Shown: positions 1-9,265, counted from the stretch's first letter. The stretch is DNA of 64,000 nucleotides from Paenibacillus sp. 1011MAR3C5 (GCF_003591485.1 NZ_QZCF01000015.1:1-64000); one strand, 5' to 3'. Numbers and translations: made by a program. Notes: a model not told the origin generated them from the sequence alone.

Positions 1-1250
1 CTTCGGTGAATACAGGAGTTGCTTTCTGATATACCTCACCTTCGGTTACCCCTGACACGGTAGGCGGAGTCGTGTCGATCGTGAAGTTTACCGTCGTTTC
101 ATTCCCTACTGCATCCGTTACGACCAGCGTGTATGCACCTTCAGTAACTATTTCAGTGCCGCTAGTAAATGCTATAGTATTCAACTTCGCTGTTCCTTCG
201 ATGAATACAGGAGTTGCACTCTTGTACACTCCGCCCTCAGATACTCCAGTAACGGTAGGTGGGGTCGTATCGATCGTGAATCTTATCGTCGCTTCATTCC
301 CTGCTGCATCCGTTACGACCAGCGTGTATGCACCTTCAGTAACTATTTCAGTGCCGCTAGTAAATGCTACCGTATTCAACTTCGCTGTTCCTTCGGTGAA
401 TACAGGAGTTGCTTTCTGATATACCTCACCTTCGGTTACCCCTGACACGGTAGGCGGAGTCGTGTCGATCGTGAAGTTTACCGTCGTTTCATTCCCTACT
501 GCATCCGTTACGACCAGTGTGTATGCACCTTCAGTTCCAATTACAGTACCGCTAGTAAATGCTACCGTATTCAACTTCGCTGTTCCTTCGGTGAATACGG
601 GAGTTACTGACTTATAGACCCCACCCTCTGTTACTCCCGTAACCGTTGGTCCGACATTATCGATCTCAAATTTAACCGTTGTCACATTGCCTGCTGCATC
701 CGTTACAACCAGCGTGTACACGCCATCTTGATCAATCTTTGTACCTGTATTAAAAGCAACACCATTCAACGTCGCTGTTCCTTCGTTGAATCCGGGAGTT
801 ACCGACTTATAAATTCCACCCTCCGTTACTCCCGTAACAGTAGGTGCTACTGTGTCGATCGTGAAGCTAATGGTCGTCACATTCCCTGCTGCATCCGTTA
901 CAACCAGCGTGTACACGCCATCTTGATCAATCTTTGTACCTGTAGTAAAAGCAGCACCATTCAATGTCGCTGTTCCTTCATTAAAACTGACGGTCACTTC
1001 TTCTTTATAACTCCCACCGTTCGTTACTCCTGTAACTCTAGGCGCTGTCTTGTCGATCTCAAAGGTTATCGTTGTTACGTTACCTGCCTCATCCGTTACA
1101 ATCAGGGTATACATGCCATCTAGAGCAACCTGTGCACCACTGACAAAAACAGCCCCGTTTAAAGTCGCTGTTCCTTCGTTAAAGGTAATCGTTTTGTTTG
1201 TGTTGTATATTCCACCTTTTGCAACTCCCAACACGATAGGTAACGTCGTA
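1..1250 (-). repeat. Tandem 195-198 bp coding repeat (Ig-like units)
   Basis: The anchor 'cgatcgtgaa' or a close variant recurs at 76, 271, 466, 661, 856, 1054 and 1252. The spacing is 195 bp four times and then 198 bp twice, i.e. 65-66 codons, so the array stays in frame. Bases 1-127 match 391-517 exactly, an offset of two units; the first difference is at 128/518. This points to recent duplication or gene conversion of a two-unit block. The left edge cuts the array. Confidence 0.9.
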
Positions 1251-2704
1251 TCAACCCTGAAGCTCACCGTCGCATCATTGCCTGCCAGATCGGTAACGGA
1301 CAGCGTATACGCTCCATCCTGTGTAATCGTTGTACCACTGGAATAAGGGTTTCCATTGAGCAATCCGCTGCCTTCACTAAATAGAGGCGTAACTGTGCTG
1401 TTATATACTTTGCCATCCACTACATTCGTAATAACAGGAGCGGTCGTATCTACTGTAATCGTACTGCTAATAACAGAACTGCTCGAATTTCCGACTTTAT
1501 CTCTATATTGTACATATACGGTCTTAGCTCCCTCGCCAGCGGAAAGGACCCATGACCTCCCGTTCAGGTCAGCGATACTGAACCAACTGGTCTGCCAACT
1601 GCCGTTAATATTGGAGAGACGCACCTGCTCAACTCCTGAGCCGCTTCCATCCGAATAGGTTCCTTTCAAAGTGACCGTCGCTGATTTCGTCCATGAGGCA
1701 CCATCATTAATGATCAGTGTACCTGTTGGTGCTGTCTGATCTAATAGAATGGTCTGAGAAGAATTGGCGGAGAACGCATTATTGGAATCCCTCAACTGCA
1801 TATAGATGGTCTTCGACCCATCTCCTCCAGTCAGACTGAATGTTGCAGAATTGCTGAAAGGCAGCCAAGATGCCGCCGATAAATTAGCAACGCTATTCGC
1901 AAATCTCATATGGGTAACACTATCACCTGCATCAGGATCTGAACCTGATACGGATAGATTGACTGTGCTGGTGTTCGTTGCTGTTCCCTCCACAATTGTG
2001 AAAGAGCCCGTAGGGGGGGTATTAACTGGTCCAGTCTCATAAGTAACGACTAGCTTCGGACGGAATGCAGCATTCGAAGCTTCTAAGGAATACAATATGA
2101 ATCTCCCGCTGTCTGCATCTGCCTCATTTCCGTTAAGTGTAAAAGTTACTATGCGATCAGAACCATCCGTAAAGGCATCGACAGCGCTCTTAACGTTGAG
2201 TGTAATCGTTTGATTTTGAAGATAAGTGCCCATCGGCACTTCGGCAGTGCTTTTCGCCGTAAATTCATCTGAATAAGGGCTGTCCGTATCTACAGAGGGG
2301 AAGATACCCGTAAAATTATGGTCCAAACTATTCGCGGCAGAGCCCCTTGCCTCCATGTACAAAGTGTGATTTGGGACTCTTAATACAGTAGCAACCGTCA
2401 AGACCAGCTCTGCTGATACAATGGTCCCTTCTGGAGCACCTAGATTGTAAGAAGCAGCCATTCTATTGCGCACGTTGACGAAGCCATCATTATTGCTCAT
2501 GCCGACATAGAGATAACCATCGCCGTCATGATCATAGATACCGTTATATTCCGGTTGACCATTTAATTGCATTGTATCCGCAGTTGCTGTATAAGTCCTT
2601 GTAACTGTGCCTCCTGCTGCTTCAGCTCTTGGTACCAACCCGGGTGTAATCAGCGTGAATACCATAACAATAGTCATTAATAGAATTAGAATTCTTTCTT
2701 TCAT
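1..2704 (-). CDS. Secreted protein with DNRLRE-like N-terminal region and tandem Ig-like repeats (3' end outside window)
   Basis: The minus strand is open from an ATG at 2704 to the left edge, so at least 901 residues are present and the C-terminus is missing. GGGGAG precedes the ATG. The first ~30 residues form a signal peptide (KER, hydrophobic run, then PRAEA-A). Residues ~32-230 read as a beta-rich, carbohydrate-binding-like domain similar to the DNRLRE type (YTATADTMQL start, RFILYSLEA near its end). Two longer Ig-like segments follow, then at least six 65-66 residue repeats with the pattern 'FxEGTAxLNxxxFxSGT...GxYTLVVTDAAGN'. Such proteins in Paenibacillus are usually exported and often end in SLH or sorting motifs, but that part cannot be seen here. 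An adhesive or polysaccharide-binding surface role is inference. Confidence 0.85.
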   Translation of the reverse strand, partial: MKERILILLMTIVMVFTLITPGLVPRAEAAGGTVTRTYTATADTMQLNGQPEYNGIYDHDGDGYLYVGMSNNDGFVNVRNRMAASYNLGAPEGTIVSAELVLTVATVLRVPNHTLYMEARGSAANSLDHNFTGIFPSVDTDSPYSDEFTAKSTAEVPMGTYLQNQTITLNVKSAVDAFTDGSDRIVTFTLNGNEADADSGRFILYSLEASNAAFRPKLVVTYETGPVNTPPTGSFTIVEGTATNTSTVNLSVSGSDPDAGDSVTHMRFANSVANLSAASWLPFSNSATFSLTGGDGSKTIYMQLRDSNNAFSANSSQTILLDQTAPTGTLIINDGASWTKSATVTLKGTYSDGSGSGVEQVRLSNINGSWQTSWFSIADLNGRSWVLSAGEGAKTVYVQYRDKVGNSSSSVISSTITVDTTAPVITNVVDGKVYNSTVTPLFSEGSGLLNGNPYSSGTTITQDGAYTLSVTDLAGNDATVSFRVDTTLPIVLGVAKGGIYNTNKTITFNEGTATLNGAVFVSGAQVALDGMYTLIVTDEAGNVTTITFEIDKTAPRVTGVTNGGSYKEEVTVSFNEGTATLNGAAFTTGTKIDQDGVYTLVVTDAAGNVTTISFTIDTVAPTVTGVTEGGIYKSVTPGFNEGTATLNGVAFNTGTKIDQDGVYTLVVTDAAGNVTTVKFEIDNVGPTVTGVTEGGVYKSVTPVFTEGTAKLNTVAFTSGTVIGTEGAYTLVVTDAVGNETTVNFTIDTTPPTVSGVTEGEVYQKATPVFTEGTAKLNTVAFTSGTEIVTEGAYTLVVTDAAGNEATIRFTIDTTPPTVTGVSEGGVYKSATPVFIEGTAKLNTIAFTSGTEIVTEGAYTLVVTDAVGNETTVNFTIDTTPPTVSGVTEGEVYQKATPVFTE

Positions 2705-3370
2705 TGTTTCTCCCCATTTCATCGTAAGGTATCGCCCATACCAAAAGGCAATGCTGCCCGAAACTGTAAAAGGCAGAGCCTCCCCCATTCTCTTCAGAAC
2801 ATCATAAGCCAAATCCTAAGAAGTTGTAGTCCTACTAAAGATGTACATCGCTAATTTATTTAATCCATACGAAAACCTTTTCTAACTTGGAGCAGGTCAT
2901 TCATGAATATGTCTCGTTTTCCGAAAACGGCTGTAGCATAAAGATTTCTCTCTATTCGTGTCTATCTGACTGGGGTATGAGCATGCTTCACGACCCGCAA
3001 TGCACCTCGGACTTGTTATATTTAGAATAGAGAGGGGCCTTACCCCCCCCCACCTAAATACTCATATTCTATAAATTCCCACATTATTAGACAAATTTCT
3101 GCTTTACCAAGAACCAGCCACCATACAGCGACAAATGATCTCTCATAGACCTTAATATCATCAATACTAAACTGCTCCGTCAAAAACATTTTCTTCGCGT
3201 CTCTCGCTAAATAAACACCTGGGAGCTCTTCTCCACAGGCTCTAAATTATTTAAAATGCAATAGAAGCCTCATGTCTCTCGAGCATTGTCAAAACAGCTT
3301 ACGTACTACACACCCTACGCCATCAAAAATTTCCGCGGTTTCACTAACCTCAAATGCATACGAAAAAGCA
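2705..3370. other. Gene-free upstream region of the Ig-repeat gene
   Basis: I see no credible gene here; the short plus-strand frames lack family features and ribosome binding sites. It should hold the promoter of the minus-strand Ig-repeat gene, but I could not fix one with confidence. A run of nine C lies at about 3043-3051. Confidence 0.5.
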
Positions 3371-3400
3371 AAAAAAAGCGACCTAACACGGTCGCTTTTT
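3371..3400 (-). terminator. Hairpin terminator shared with the 5910 copy
   Basis: Stem GCGACC/GGTCGC with loop TAACAC (read on plus), flanked by A and T runs, so it can act on both strands. A 27-bp stretch is identical to the hairpin next to the ssrA remnant at 5949. Reading on the minus strand it follows the degenerate tmRNA end at 3412 at the same spacing. Confidence 0.75.
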
Positions 3401-3411
3401 CCATAATTTGG

Positions 3412-3436
3412 TGGATACGAGGGGTCTCATATCCCA
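3412..3436 (-). pseudogene. Degenerate tmRNA 3' end (distal att-like remnant)
   Basis: On the minus strand this reads like the T-arm plus acceptor end of ssrA. About 16 of 24 positions match the real 3' end at 12458, including CCCCTCG and the terminal TCCA. The 18-bp gap to the adjoining terminator is the same, without indels, as at 5949. The similarity alone would be weak; the shared terminator and spacing are what support it. It probably marks the far end of DNA inserted at ssrA. Confidence 0.5.
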
Positions 3437-3590
3437 TTATATACAGACTTTTTTTGATCAAACTAAACCGTGCTAATTACATTTAATTGCTATCTTCACG
3501 ACTATTTAGTTTAACACTACCACAACTGCCTGTAGAGCACTTTAATTCTTTTTCGAGTTCTCTTATTAATAAAGTGTAACCTTAATGATT

Positions 3591-4118
3591 TTAATATATA
3601 CTTTTTATGAACTCGTGTACTTTATCATAGGGATCATTTACATTATGAATCAACAATGGATTACCAAGAGAAGAAGAAATTTCATTGGCATACTTAATTT
3701 CTTCTCGCTGTAGTGCTTCAACTAATTTTTTGTCAAAAGCCACCATCGAATCCCGCTTGGTCAATCGAGCCAATATTTCTTCAGACGTATCTTTGAGTAA
3801 AATAATTCCTACTGGAGCGAGGGTCCTGAATGTTTGTTTGGGCAGTTTCACAATTTCCCCTTTTTCATTTAACAAACAGAAATGACCATCTAAAAGCAGC
3901 ACATTATCGATGTGTAGTTCATTTATTGCGTCTATTAAATAGTCTTGGTTTTCATTTATCTTCTCAACTCGTTTATTGCTTGGAAATTGTATTTGTTTTT
4001 TACTCGTAATTAGTTGGCTTGATGAATGGTGAGTAAACTGATACTGCTCTACAATCATTTTGCAAAAATAAGTTTTTCCTACTCCGTGCCCTCCACAAAC
4101 AAATATAATCTTAGTCAT
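3591..4118 (-). CDS. Small P-loop nucleotide-kinase-like ATPase
   Basis: 175 residues. The Walker A motif GGHGVGKT is at residues 9-16, right after the first beta strand. A strand ending LLLDGHF follows mid-protein, as in adenylate-kinase/AAA_18-type small kinases, and the segment LARLTKRDS could be a lid with phosphate-binding Arg and Lys. GAGGGG lies 8 nt before the ATG. It is the last gene of a minus-strand set with the ASCH and GNAT-ASCH genes, 20 nt after the ASCH stop, so co-transcription is likely. Composition is AT-rich, like the rest of the insert. The substrate cannot be told; phosphorylation of a nucleotide, nucleoside or RNA end is possible. Its link to the two upstream genes is inferred from order only. 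Confidence 0.7.
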   Translation of the reverse strand: MTKIIFVCGGHGVGKTYFCKMIVEQYQFTHHSSSQLITSKKQIQFPSNKRVEKINENQDYLIDAINELHIDNVLLLDGHFCLLNEKGEIVKLPKQTFRTLAPVGIILLKDTSEEILARLTKRDSMVAFDKKLVEALQREEIKYANEISSSLGNPLLIHNVNDPYDKVHEFIKSIY

Positions 4119-4138
4119 TTTTTAAACCCCTCATTATT

Positions 4139-4513
4139 TTACGACATATAACAAAAAGATTGGGGAGCAAAGAACGATTCATATTCTTTCTTAGGGTCGA
4201 TAGGAGTATCGTACAATATAGGGTTAGAGATCTTTATTGCATAGCCTTCAAGTCGATCTCCAAAATATTGTTTAAAAAATACCGAGCTTATTCCTGAGCC
4301 GTCTGCTGTTGCTTCCCAGATCGCTTCCGGACAATCAATAATTATTTTTTCAATTTTAAACTCCCCAACAATTTTCCCCTCAGGCATAGTAGAATAGACG
4401 ACTATCGTGTCGACATCATCTTTCTTGAAAATAACTTTCCTATATTCATACTTTTTCTCACCACTAAAAATCTTCTCAACAAATTCTGGTTTAATCGATA
4501 ATAAGACTTTCAT
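4139..4513 (-). CDS. ASCH-domain protein (PUA-like fold)
   Basis: 124 residues from the ATG at 4513, chosen because AGGTGAT sits just before it; upstream in-frame starts lack this. The N-terminus (LLSIKPEFVEKIFSGEKKYEYR) has the ASCH signature G-x-K-K-Y-E-x-R at residues 18-25. In the family, the Lys/Glu/Arg set lines a pocket. E. coli YqfB, a small ASCH protein, hydrolyses N4-acetylcytidine. Domain length fits a stand-alone ASCH protein. It overlaps the 3' end of the upstream GNAT-ASCH gene by 23 nt, which suggests translational coupling. A role in binding or hydrolysing a modified nucleoside or RNA is inference from the family. Confidence 0.75.
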   Translation of the reverse strand: MKVLLSIKPEFVEKIFSGEKKYEYRKVIFKKDDVDTIVVYSTMPEGKIVGEFKIEKIIIDCPEAIWEATADGSGISSVFFKQYFGDRLEGYAIKISNPILYDTPIDPKKEYESFFAPQSFCYMS

Positions 4514-5546
4514 ATACATCACCTTTAATCACTATATTTTTAAACTCTTGCTCACTTAAGGAGAAAAATCCCCAATAGTTACTTTTCTCTAATCCTACTT
4601 CTTCAACCAGGCGTTGTTGGTTTAATTTCCTGCGAAGAGCTATGTTATAGGTCATTTTAATCACATACATTTGTCCTGACCTATTCCATAGTTTTATTAG
4701 TTCATCTTTCGTAAAAACAGAATAAGCACTGCAATATTTCATGTATTCATTAAATGAAGCGAACTCACGTCGATGCCTTACTTCTTCCACTACACAAATT
4801 GAAGTAGCAACAGAAGTATACCAAGCTTTTGTATTCTCTGTTCTCATCCGGTAGATGAGTAATAAATCCCCTGGTTGAATCACCGCCAGCCCAGGTATAA
4901 AAGCGATATACACTTTATGAATACTGTTCGTATGAGAGACATCCTTAATAATATCAATTCTTTCATTTCGAAGAATTGAATCAGGAAAAAGTTTTGTGTG
5001 ATATTCCGGTTTAATAGCTAACAAATGTTTATTTGTGCCTTTTGAACGGACTAGAGGATAATCAAGCAAGGTGATTCCCTTAACTTTCTCTAATTCTTTC
5101 ACTAGCACCAATTCTTGACCTGCACTCGAAATTTTAATTGAATTGTCTACAAATCCATACTTTTTAAAAACTTCAACAAGCTTTTCATGTTTTGGGAAAA
5201 CCGTCACATAAACGTGTTTAATGTCAAGAACAATTGCGTAGTCCAATATTCTTTTAATAAATCGTTCGCCCAATCGAGTTCCATGGGGATTCACTTTCAT
5301 GGTTCCAACCTTTAACCATCTTACTTCTCTAAGTGTCGGTTGAACATCAGTAATGGGACCCATTTCTTCTTTCATATAAAGAAATGCTTCTAAAGCTCCT
5401 TGTTGATTATATAAAACCTGTGCATTCTCTTCACTTTTTTTCATAAACCATCTTTCAAACCTAGGGTAATCCTCTTTTAAAGTATCAAAAAAAGGATCTC
5501 CTAGATTTATTTCACTAAATTTTTTCAGTTCAATAATTCCGTCCAC
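4491..5546 (-). CDS. GNAT acetyltransferase fused to an ASCH/EVE-like domain
   Basis: 351 residues from a GTG at 5546 preceded by GGGGG. Residues ~1-150 look like a GNAT N-acetyltransferase: the segment VGTMKVNPHGTRLGERFI fits motif A with its acetyl-CoA loop, and VYVTVF...KKYGF fits motif B. Residues ~165-345 begin LLAIKPEYHTKLFPDS, echoing the start of the downstream ASCH protein, and contain GDLLLIYR, typical of PUA-like/EVE/ASCH folds; the G-x-K-x-x-E-x-R signature is lost here. So the operon encodes one intact and one divergent ASCH-like domain. Known GNAT toxins acetylate aminoacyl-tRNA, and some ASCH proteins act on acetylcytidine. A shared RNA or nucleoside acetylation theme is therefore possible but not shown. 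Confidence 0.7.
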   Translation of the reverse strand: MDGIIELKKFSEINLGDPFFDTLKEDYPRFERWFMKKSEENAQVLYNQQGALEAFLYMKEEMGPITDVQPTLREVRWLKVGTMKVNPHGTRLGERFIKRILDYAIVLDIKHVYVTVFPKHEKLVEVFKKYGFVDNSIKISSAGQELVLVKELEKVKGITLLDYPLVRSKGTNKHLLAIKPEYHTKLFPDSILRNERIDIIKDVSHTNSIHKVYIAFIPGLAVIQPGDLLLIYRMRTENTKAWYTSVATSICVVEEVRHRREFASFNEYMKYCSAYSVFTKDELIKLWNRSGQMYVIKMTYNIALRRKLNQQRLVEEVGLEKSNYWGFFSLSEQEFKNIVIKGDVYESLIID

Positions 5547-5909
5547 TTAAAACGCCCCCATGTCTAGTTAATGATTACCACAATATTACCAGACGATAGG
5601 TGTCGAATGTTGTCATATTTAGTCATTGCTGCAAATGTTCTAACTTATAAAGGAACACACGTTCCTATTGTACATGATATATTTAGAATATAACAGTTAA
5701 TTTTTCACCTATTATTAGAGCCGTACAGCGATTAATCCTCACTGTCCTATAGTCCTACCAGCTTTGTGTGATGCAATTTATCTATCCGTTGTACTGAATA
5801 AAACCAATGAGCCGACTTTACTAGGTCACCAGGAATATTTCGTATTCAAAGATTAAAATTGCCACACCAAAACATCTCGGATTCGTTTGTAGCTTCCTTA
5901 GGAAAACGT

Positions 5910-5936
5910 AAAAAGCGACCTAACACGGTCGCTTTT
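5910..5936 (-). terminator. Terminator after the ssrA remnant
   Basis: Stem GCGACC/GGTCGC with A/T flanks, 27 bp identical to the hairpin at 3371-3400. On the minus strand it directly follows the truncated tmRNA copy. It differs from the terminator of the intact ssrA at 12417. It may be the terminator of the gene as it stood before insertion. Confidence 0.75.
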
Positions 5937-5948
5937 CCCAAATCATAG

Positions 5949-6139
5949 TGTAGGCTAGGGGGTTGAACCCCTGTCCCAAGATCACACCACACGGCTTTCT
6001 ACGGGTGTAGCTGCATTTTTGATGTCACCTAGGGAGGCCCCTGTAACAAGGTCCTCTCTAGGTCAGCCTGACTGTCTTCTTCAGCACTCCCCAGGCGGAG
6101 ATGTGACAGCGTATCCCACTAAGGTTGGGCCCTCATCCC
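5949..6139 (-). pseudogene. ssrA (fragment): Partial tmRNA copy (3' half of ssrA)
   Basis: 191 bp that align with 12458-12650 of the intact tmRNA gene almost without gaps, with scattered substitutions and high overall identity. Similarity stops at CATCCC (6139 / 12650). The fragment has the T-arm (GGGGTTCAACCCCC) and pseudoknot regions but lacks the tag reading frame and the 5' half, so it cannot make a working tmRNA. The 3' acceptor strand is altered (CTAGCCTACA against CTCGCCTCCA). Known biology: the 3' end of ssrA is a common integration site, and a displaced fragment is expected at the far end of an insert. Confidence 0.9.
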
Positions 6140-6198
6140 TTTGCCCTCCCAACAATGACTTTAAATGCTGAACGTTGATTAGAACATCACCGAAATAC

Positions 6199-7266
6199 TT
6201 AAATTACATTTTCCTCCTTACGTTTAATCAACTCTTTAAGCACACTTTCACTTAGCAACAACAATTTGTAAGATAAAGTTCCGAGCCCCTGCTTTTCTTC
6301 TTCTGTTAGAATTTTAGCATGAAATAATCCATTCCTTGTTTTAATAAATTTGGCCACTAATTCTTTCGATAGTTCAATCTTATCCAAACCATAGTTAATA
6401 TCAGTAATTGCTAATGATTCGGTGAGTATGCTATACAACTTATCTATCCTTCCCTTATCGGTTGCTGACTCAAAAATTTGCTTTATCCTACTTTGGATTC
6501 GATCTCTATGATCTTTTGTAGTTGTATTTCGACTAACTGCTTCTGAAATACTGTCCATAAGATCAATAATCTGATTATCCTTATAAATTTTTGAGTCCAC
6601 AGATTCATGAAAAATATTTTTTTCTATATATTCTATAATAACAAAGAGGTTAAAGTACTTACTTTTTGAATCAATCAACCCTAATGAATGGTAATAACAA
6701 TCCATCAGAAACCATAAATCAACATCCATACCTATCTTGCCCAATATCTGACTAACATCGTTGACCCTGAAAGTACTCGCTGCAATCATATGAACAGAAT
6801 CTTTTATTCTTAAACTATCGTAAACCTCCATGTAGACATTATGATCCTCTTCTCTTTTGGAGTCGTTAAAAACAAACTGTTCGTATTTACTATACTTGCT
6901 CTCGGTTACTTTAATATTTTGTTGGTTATACGTGAATTTAATCTGAAACTGAAGAGAATTAGAATTTTGGGACTGAATTACATACGAAAGAATCTGTACA
7001 TACTTATTTACCATATTATTCGCCATATCTAATGCATATGTTTCATTATCTGCATAGAAGCTACTTATAGATAATACATGCTCTTCTTGAGAAATTGTAA
7101 CGAGAAATTTTTCTTGACTTTCAAAATCCCCTTTCTTAATTATTAAATCTAGAGTGTCAAGCACACTGTCTTCTAGTAGAATTTTCAATTCACCACTCAT
7201 ATTATGATTGCCTAAAAGAGAAAAGCGAAAATACTCCAGTGGGACCTGGATATTATATTTAAACAT
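6199..7266 (-). CDS. HEPN-domain protein (ApeA-like), putative RNase effector
   Basis: 355 residues; GGGAG lies 9 nt before the ATG. The C-terminal ~150 residues are helical and carry RNGLFH at 311-316, which fits the R-x4-6-H motif of HEPN ribonucleases. The N-terminal ~150 residues are beta-rich and may be a sensor domain, as in ApeA-type proteins. It lies downstream of the GHKL ATPase gene on the same strand (gap 101 bp) inside the inserted segment. HEPN proteins in such islands often act in abortive infection by cleaving RNA. That function is inferred from the motif and context; the second catalytic-site neighbourhood and the dimer could not be checked. Low GC, like its neighbours. Confidence 0.65.
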   Translation of the reverse strand: MFKYNIQVPLEYFRFSLLGNHNMSGELKILLEDSVLDTLDLIIKKGDFESQEKFLVTISQEEHVLSISSFYADNETYALDMANNMVNKYVQILSYVIQSQNSNSLQFQIKFTYNQQNIKVTESKYSKYEQFVFNDSKREEDHNVYMEVYDSLRIKDSVHMIAASTFRVNDVSQILGKIGMDVDLWFLMDCYYHSLGLIDSKSKYFNLFVIIEYIEKNIFHESVDSKIYKDNQIIDLMDSISEAVSRNTTTKDHRDRIQSRIKQIFESATDKGRIDKLYSILTESLAITDINYGLDKIELSKELVAKFIKTRNGLFHAKILTEEEKQGLGTLSYKLLLLSESVLKELIKRKEENVI

Positions 7267-7367
7267 TAGCTTATTCTCCCTTACTAGTTATTTGTCCTGT
7301 AATAAAAATCTGTATGCCGTTAGAAATGAATGACTCATCATTTGAGTCAGATTAAACTGATACCCCA

Positions 7368-9065
7368 TTATCTTGTTCGCCGAAATTGAATTCCAAGTTT
7401 TTCGAACAAATACTCTTCGAGGACAATAATTTCAATACGATGTGGATCTCGTTCGTCGTCAAGGAAGTACTGAGTAAATGAGCCTTGACCTGATCTTGGC
7501 ACTATTCTCAGCTTTCGCGGATTTCCAAAGGCATCGTTAACAACCTCGTCATGCAATATCTTTAATTGCCAACATACAATACCGTAGAGACGATTATAGG
7601 AATGATTGAAGTTTTTATTTAGAAGATATTTAAATTCCACATATCTCAGCATTGATTGATCCAAATGTACACGTGAATTTTTTAATTGTGCTAGTACATC
7701 AATACCAGCATGCGTATCATAATCAATAATATCAAAAGGAAATAACGTCGGTTCAAGAACATCCATAGCTCGATATATTGAAAACACACCCTGTTCTTGT
7801 CGTGGTTCGCGTAAAACTATTCCCTTATACTCTGCCGTTTTTGCATTACGTGCATGCTTTATACGTTTATCCAGGTCATTTTTCTCTCTTCTTTCACTTT
7901 GATAGGCATCAGATTCTCTAGTCAGATAATCAATATTAGCCCAATCATCGCTTTCAGTAATTTGTCGATATATCTTCTCTACTTCTTTCTGAATCTGACT
8001 CAGAATATCTGCTGGTGTATTATCTATAGATCCACGGTTTGCGGTCAATTTTAAAGCTTGACAATTAAAGAAAGCATGTAATCTTGTAAACTCAGTACCC
8101 TTTGAGCCAATCCAATCATTCTTCTTTTGTACAGGGATAAAATCTTTAGATAGCCAAAGTCCATACCTTTCTTGAACAGTATAGGCTCCATCAGGTGCGC
8201 GGTAGCCACTCCGTTTGATCATTGAATTGTACTCTCTTTTCGCTTTATTGCCCTCAATATAGAAAACAGCTTGATATTCAATTTCAGGGGAATTCGGTAA
8301 ACGACCTGTATGCCGAAAAGCCTTTACAAATCTATCTGGTGCATCTGCTAAATGATCATCTAAAAGACTATCTAGACTCATTGTTTCCGAAGCAAAGACA
8401 TGCCCGAAAGAAACCTTCTTGGCTTCTCTAACATCTATACCTTGCAAGAACAGTTCCATCTTTTGGTGTGGAAGGTCCTTATATTCATCAAATTGTTGTT
8501 CAAATGAACCGAACTTTGTGAACCATAAAATGTAATCTTGAAGTTGCTCTTGCTTAAACATATATCTCTCATTACCGTTGTAACCTATAATCTCTATGAG
8601 AGTTCCTTCAAAAAACTCATCTGATTCAATAACTTCAACCTCCGGAACATATCCATCATAAAGACATCCAATAGGCTGCCTCATATGGCACTCGTACTTT
8701 TTACCTTCTTTACCAGTGACCACACCTATCTGTTCAGAGTTGAAATAGATTTTGGTTCCATGGCCCTTTTCACCAATTAATAATGGATCATCGTCTTTTT
8801 GATGAATTCGCTTGGAATTACCTAAATCAAAGAATGAATTCAACTCTTCGTAATTCATACCATTACCGTTATCACGAATCAATATTTTCAGTTTTGGGCG
8901 ACCATGCTCTTGAAATGTAGTGAACGATAGATCTATACGACTGGCTTTAGCATCAAACGCATTACTTATTGCTTCACGCACCAAATCAAGCGGATTTGAA
9001 AAATCCGAAGCTATCTCAAGAAACTCTCGACTAGGATTTACTTTTGGAATGAAGTTCCGATTCAT
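7368..9065 (-). CDS. GHKL-family ATPase (MutL/MORC/Hsp90-like) of a defence island
   Basis: 565 residues from the ATG at 9065, preceded by GGAGGTCTAT; the in-frame TTG 12 nt upstream would overlap this ribosome binding site. All GHKL ATP-binding motifs are present: N-box E31-x3-N35 in REAISNAFDAKA, G1 box DNGNGM at 65-70, and G2 box GEKGHGTK at 98-105. A long middle region and a C-terminal ~150 residues follow with no motif I recognise. The gene sits between the endonuclease-methyltransferase pair and the HEPN gene. MutL/MORC-like GHKL ATPases are known from mobile restriction-modification loci, where they may act as ATP-driven clamps on DNA. A terminator precedes it, so it is probably transcribed from its own promoter with the HEPN gene. 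Confidence 0.75.
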   Translation of the reverse strand: MNRNFIPKVNPSREFLEIASDFSNPLDLVREAISNAFDAKASRIDLSFTTFQEHGRPKLKILIRDNGNGMNYEELNSFFDLGNSKRIHQKDDDPLLIGEKGHGTKIYFNSEQIGVVTGKEGKKYECHMRQPIGCLYDGYVPEVEVIESDEFFEGTLIEIIGYNGNERYMFKQEQLQDYILWFTKFGSFEQQFDEYKDLPHQKMELFLQGIDVREAKKVSFGHVFASETMSLDSLLDDHLADAPDRFVKAFRHTGRLPNSPEIEYQAVFYIEGNKAKREYNSMIKRSGYRAPDGAYTVQERYGLWLSKDFIPVQKKNDWIGSKGTEFTRLHAFFNCQALKLTANRGSIDNTPADILSQIQKEVEKIYRQITESDDWANIDYLTRESDAYQSERREKNDLDKRIKHARNAKTAEYKGIVLREPRQEQGVFSIYRAMDVLEPTLFPFDIIDYDTHAGIDVLAQLKNSRVHLDQSMLRYVEFKYLLNKNFNHSYNRLYGIVCWQLKILHDEVVNDAFGNPRKLRIVPRSGQGSFTQYFLDDERDPHRIEIIVLEEYLFEKLGIQFRRTR

Positions 9066-9171
9066 ATAGACCTCCAAGAGGATTTATTTTGATTAATTCC
9101 TGAACGAATTTAGCTCCCAAATACATACACAATTCGATTTCATGCGATCAATTACCTGCTTAAAAACAAAA

Positions 9172-9196
9172 TAAAAAGCGCTCTTCTGAGCGCTTA
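9172..9196 (-). terminator. Terminator after the restriction endonuclease
   Basis: Perfect stem AAGCGCTC/GAGCGCTT with loop TTCT, followed by a T run on the minus strand. It separates the methyltransferase-endonuclease transcript from the GHKL ATPase gene. Confidence 0.8.
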
Positions 9197-9265
9197 GTCC
9201 TAAGAATTGCAACTAATTTCCTATATCATTCAGCTTAATCTTCTATTCCAACACAAATACAGGAT

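Noticed and set aside
72..2042. Plus-strand frames of 78-131 codons across the Ig-repeat gene
   Set aside because: They are the antisense shadow of one long minus-strand frame that has a signal peptide and a repeat structure.
3400..3440. A tRNA gene end instead of an ssrA remnant
   Set aside because: The segment reads TCC-ACCA on the minus strand, but lacks the TTC-x-A T-loop and any anticodon arm; spacing and terminator match the ssrA remnant at 5949 better.
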